Source: Fasciola hepatica
Lineage: Eukaryota > Platyhelminthes > Trematoda > Plagiorchiida > Fasciolidae
Reading direction: 5' to 3'
Assembly: GCA_948099385.1 (NCBI GenBank)
Contig: CANUEZ040000116.1
Coordinates: 12,773,001 to 12,837,000, forward strand
DNA: 64,000 nt
Below, piece after piece: positions 61,191-64,000 of the stretch. Both the position numbers and the translations under genes were made by a program. How positions within the stretch are numbered: the first letter of the stretch is position 1; each line of letters opens with the position of its first letter. Below the pieces are notes generated by a model. It did not search any database and was not told where the DNA came from. It saw only the letters and a program-made list of their open reading frames with translations.

Positions 61191-62185
61191 CCAGCTAAGC
61201 CAGATTTTCATGTTAATATGGGACTGTTCTGCGTTCAATGGTTTTTGTGGTCAACCATGATAAGTGTTTTTGTGGGTACCCAAATGCATTCGGAGTATTT
61301 ATTTGATGTTCTTGGTAAATGTTTACTTGAAAATCTATTTTTTGGATCACACAACCTCACACTATCAATTAGAAACCTAACAAGAAATGTTCCGAAGCTA
61401 AGTCATAATTTTTCTTTTCTATTAAATTATGAATGGCTGTGATACACCCAATTGCCCAGAGTTTTTTGTTTGTTTCCCAATGGCAAGCAAACTTTTACCA
61501 AAGTTAGTTTATGAAAATAAACATCTTTGTGCACAGTCACAATTGTCATACAATGTTCATATATTTATCCATTCTGGTCCAGACGTTATACAGTTTGGAA
61601 TATGGATTTTTTTACCCCTTCGTTTAGGGGTAATTTATGGGAAATCATCAGAGGTCCTAGTAAGCCCTTCTGCGGTGATTCTGTTCTACTTATATGCAGT
61701 TCGAGAAATCCCACGAGAACCAATCAGTGTTCATTTGCTTGACATGCACTCCAATTAGCATCCGTGCATTTCCGCCCACAAATAAATACGCCATGCACGT
61801 ATGACCCATCTTAGTGTAACGGTGGATATTGATCACTGCAGTACGCACGTCTCGCGTGCATGATCTTCACCCACACGTGACATTTTTTGGCAAGTTTTGG
61901 CTTACTAATCATATTGCTCATTGATCATACTTGTACGCTTGTGCGTTTCGTTGCGTATTTCATGCTCATATGAATGCCGTACCTTATATGCTAAGGTACC
62001 GGTACACTTCAGTGCCAGTTGGTGCCTTTTGATTCAGTTTCGGACAACTCAGTCATCACACCTACACACTGATATTCGGACCAGTTTCTGAAGCTTACAT
62101 CATAAGCCGACGATTCCAGCCACCAGAAGCGTCAGACGACGTCAGTTGCTATGGTATCCGCATACATCAAGGAACAAATCAATAT
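61191..62185. other. No recognisable gene
   Basis: About 1 kb, AT-rich with several short frames but no known domain. It may include the 3' end of the piggyBac element, but no TTAA-flanked inverted terminal repeat was confirmed by eye. Confidence 0.5.
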
Positions 62186-62188
62186 CAC

Positions 62189-63540
62189 ATGAAGAAGCAC
62201 CTTTTGGACTGTAGAGGGTGCGGAAAAGCTTGGCGAATTTATGAGGCTGTATCTTATCAGTACTTTAGTTTTCATTACTGTCGCCCCGTGGTGGGCAATC
62301 CTTTGCAACTTCTCACCGAACATCTGAAGAAAGAACTGCGCTCGTTCTCAATAACTCCCGAACTTAAATCAGTATTCGATGCAGCCAAACAAGCATCATC
62401 CTAAGATCCCACGCTTGCACACTTAAGCAATGATGACAGCACTATTCTCTTACAGGGAGCAGACGCCTTTAGAAGATCGGCTGGCACCAAATTGCTACGA
62501 ATAATTCATGTTATCAAGTGAATGCTGTCATTTTTCTCCTCAAAATTGAAACTACTACAGACTCAGTAGAGCACACTGGGCCTCGAACTTCTTGCGAGCA
62601 AAATTGCAGTAAAGCACTTTCAACACATTTTTGAAGCTGGTAGTTATATTGATTACTCTGATTATACGCAGTGGCTTATATATTGGATTTGAGCACCGAC
62701 CGCTCCCATACCACGACATATAACCGATACGAAGTATATACACTGACGTACAGTCATCTTTTGGCTGATGCCCTTTCCCTCACAGATATCTATTGCCTAA
62801 ACAGTTCAGCCGCACTCAGCTGGTCCGGAACAGCATACACTCAAAGAAATGACCAAGAGCTACGGGACTACCTCGCCCCATCCTCCCCGATGCTGAAACG
62901 CCTCCTCTTTTCAGATGGGAATGGTATGATTATTCGCGATGTCTCCACTGTCAAGCCTTGTCTGTTAAATTCTTTGCCCGATTGTTAAGTGTTTATATTT
63001 CATATCCCATCCCGGAGTACGTGCCTCTATCGGAAGTATTTCTAACCCCTATCCCTGTTCGAATATGGATAGAGATGATCGTATTTAGTGAAAACCATAC
63101 ATGCCCTATCGACGGAGCAAAATCCATCTTCATGTGCTCCCCCCCACAAGTACCCACAGCTAATGAATGTTTTCCTGACGTCTACTTAGATATCGTTGGC
63201 CCATTACCACGAAACGACTAATGCCGTTTTCTCATTACACGTGTAAATCATTTTACGCGTTGGCCCATGGCTGTCCACACAGGCGACACCCCCAGTGAAA
63301 CAACAAAAAATGTTTTATACGTTTGGACTTCTGTATTTTGGATTCCCTCTGCGATCACCACGGATAGAGGTTTACTTCCCCCCTTGGATTTCGATATATT
63401 GGCACGATCTCATATGGCCCATTGTTCAAAGCACTAACTGAAAGCTCTCATAGACAACTAAAGACTTCTCTCACTCCACCTCCCATCCAATCAAAAGGAA
63501 AGACTCTCCTTCTTCAACCATTAACTCTATAAACATAGAC
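62189..63540 (+). mobile_element. CsRn1-like Ty3/gypsy relic (Gypsy-3)
   Basis: 'FSITPELKSVFDAAKQAS' (62,345-62,400) is the RT-RNase H connection, followed by 'LSNDDSTILLQGADA'. RNase H pieces are 'FFSSKLKLLQTQ' and 'STLGLELLASKIAVKHFQHI' (62,530-62,630) and 'HLLADALSLTDIYCLNSS' (62,757-62,810). The integrase has 'ECFPDVYLDIVGPLPRND' (63,168-63,220), 'RFLITRVNHFTRWPMAVHTG' and 'FWIPSAITTDRG' (63,340-63,372), with both catalytic Asp recognisable. Frames shift repeatedly. The resemblance to CsRn1 of flukes is from family knowledge, not an alignment. Confidence 0.82.
62958..63221 (+). pseudogene. Gypsy-3 integrase N-terminal part
   Basis: 87-codon frame ending 'VYLDIVGPLPRND' at a stop (TAA, 63,219). 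The next codons continue the integrase ('CRFLITRVNHFTRWP') in the same phase, so a single stop interrupts it. The upstream zinc-finger region is present only in shifted pieces ('SHPGVRASI'). Confidence 0.78.
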
Positions 63541-64000
63541 GGTTGTGTCTGATAAAAGTCATGCACACTACGGGGACCACCGATCAATATCCCCCCCAAT
63601 GAATGGGTGTAGGTTAGCTTTGCCTAGACCTTTATTCATGCTTCAGAGCCAGCAGTTTTGACTTATCGATTTCGCTATGTACTGATTGGCCTTACTATTT
63701 TCCACTTGACAGCACACGTAGACTAGCTATTTTTGATAATTTACTTGTTTGTTTGCTGCTTACTTGCCGGTTACGGCAGGGTTTTGTTTTCATATCCGTA
63801 CAAATAAATGCAGTGCCAACACTACGTGTTCTACTAATAACCACGAACACAACACTACCCTAGAAGGAAGCCTTTGTTTTTTGTCCCACTGATTTGGCGT
63901 TGGACAAACCCTAACGATTGCCCGGTGAGTTCTCCGGACACAGTTCTGATGTTATTGACTCCTTTAATTTCCTTGTCAATTACAGTCGTACATGACGTCA
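63541..64000 (+). other. Possible Gypsy-3 3' non-coding/LTR region, unproven
   Basis: No coding motif. A poly(A)-signal-like 'caaataaatgcagtgcc' lies at 63,800-63,817, which would suit an LTR R region. The partner LTR upstream was not found in the window, and the window ends here. Confidence 0.3.

Noticed and set aside
61188..61758. Two + strand frames of 84 and 109 codons as host exons
   Set aside because: AT-rich, hydrophobic by composition, with no recognisable domain or splice structure.

Overview
The window is eukaryotic and reads as a transposon-dense, gene-poor flatworm genome, most probably a trematode (fluke). The grounds are the gene structure of the one clear host gene (very short 5' introns, kilobase-sized 3' introns), several RTE-like LINE families that keep recurring, a Penelope-like element with a GIY-YIG domain, and Ty3/gypsy relics, one of which resembles the fluke CsRn1 type. 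The phylum call is an inference; no species can be named from sequence alone.

Host genes. A split gene on the + strand at 23,393-29,922 encodes RNA 3'-terminal phosphate cyclase (RTCA). Nine exons with GT/AG junctions and matching phases give 338 codons, including the family signature and the catalytic histidine. The last ~30 codons were not found. Three weaker minus-strand exon candidates lie at 36,678-36,908, 38,302-38,498 (lectin-like residue pattern) and 52,212-52,618 (one clear membrane segment).

Layout. 1-6,550: an RTE-like LINE split by a minus-strand gypsy element (Gypsy-1), then half of a CR1-like LINE. 6,560-11,390: copy 1 of LINE-A (RTE-like, + strand), itself interrupted by a 1.56-kb block that recurs almost base for base at 12,657-14,245. 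14,321-20,734: LINE-A copy 2 (minus), split by Gypsy-2, which keeps both LTRs. 20,735-22,340: CR1-like LINE-B joined to LINE-A. 23.4-29.9 kb: RTCA, with LINE fragments in its introns. 30.4-32.7 kb: a minus-strand CR1/Jockey-like LINE. 32.9-35.7 kb: LINE-A copy 3, carrying the same LINE-B junction as copy 2. 39.9-41.7 kb: another RTE-like LINE. 41.7-45.1 kb: Penelope-like element with a duplicated end. 45.3-50.1 kb: a cluster of diverged repeats containing a 434-bp-arm near-perfect inverted repeat. 53.9-59.6 kb: Gypsy-4 relic split by an RTE-like LINE. 59.5-61.2 kb: piggyBac transposase relic. 62.2-64 kb: a CsRn1-like gypsy relic running towards the window edge.

Every transposon reading frame seen here is broken by stops, frameshifts or nested insertions, so none looks autonomous. 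The most unusual points are the long inverted repeat, a LINE-B/LINE-A fusion shared by two distant copies, the near-identical 1.56-kb block patched into a LINE, and gypsy reverse transcriptases with an altered YxDD box. No new multi-gene system was found.
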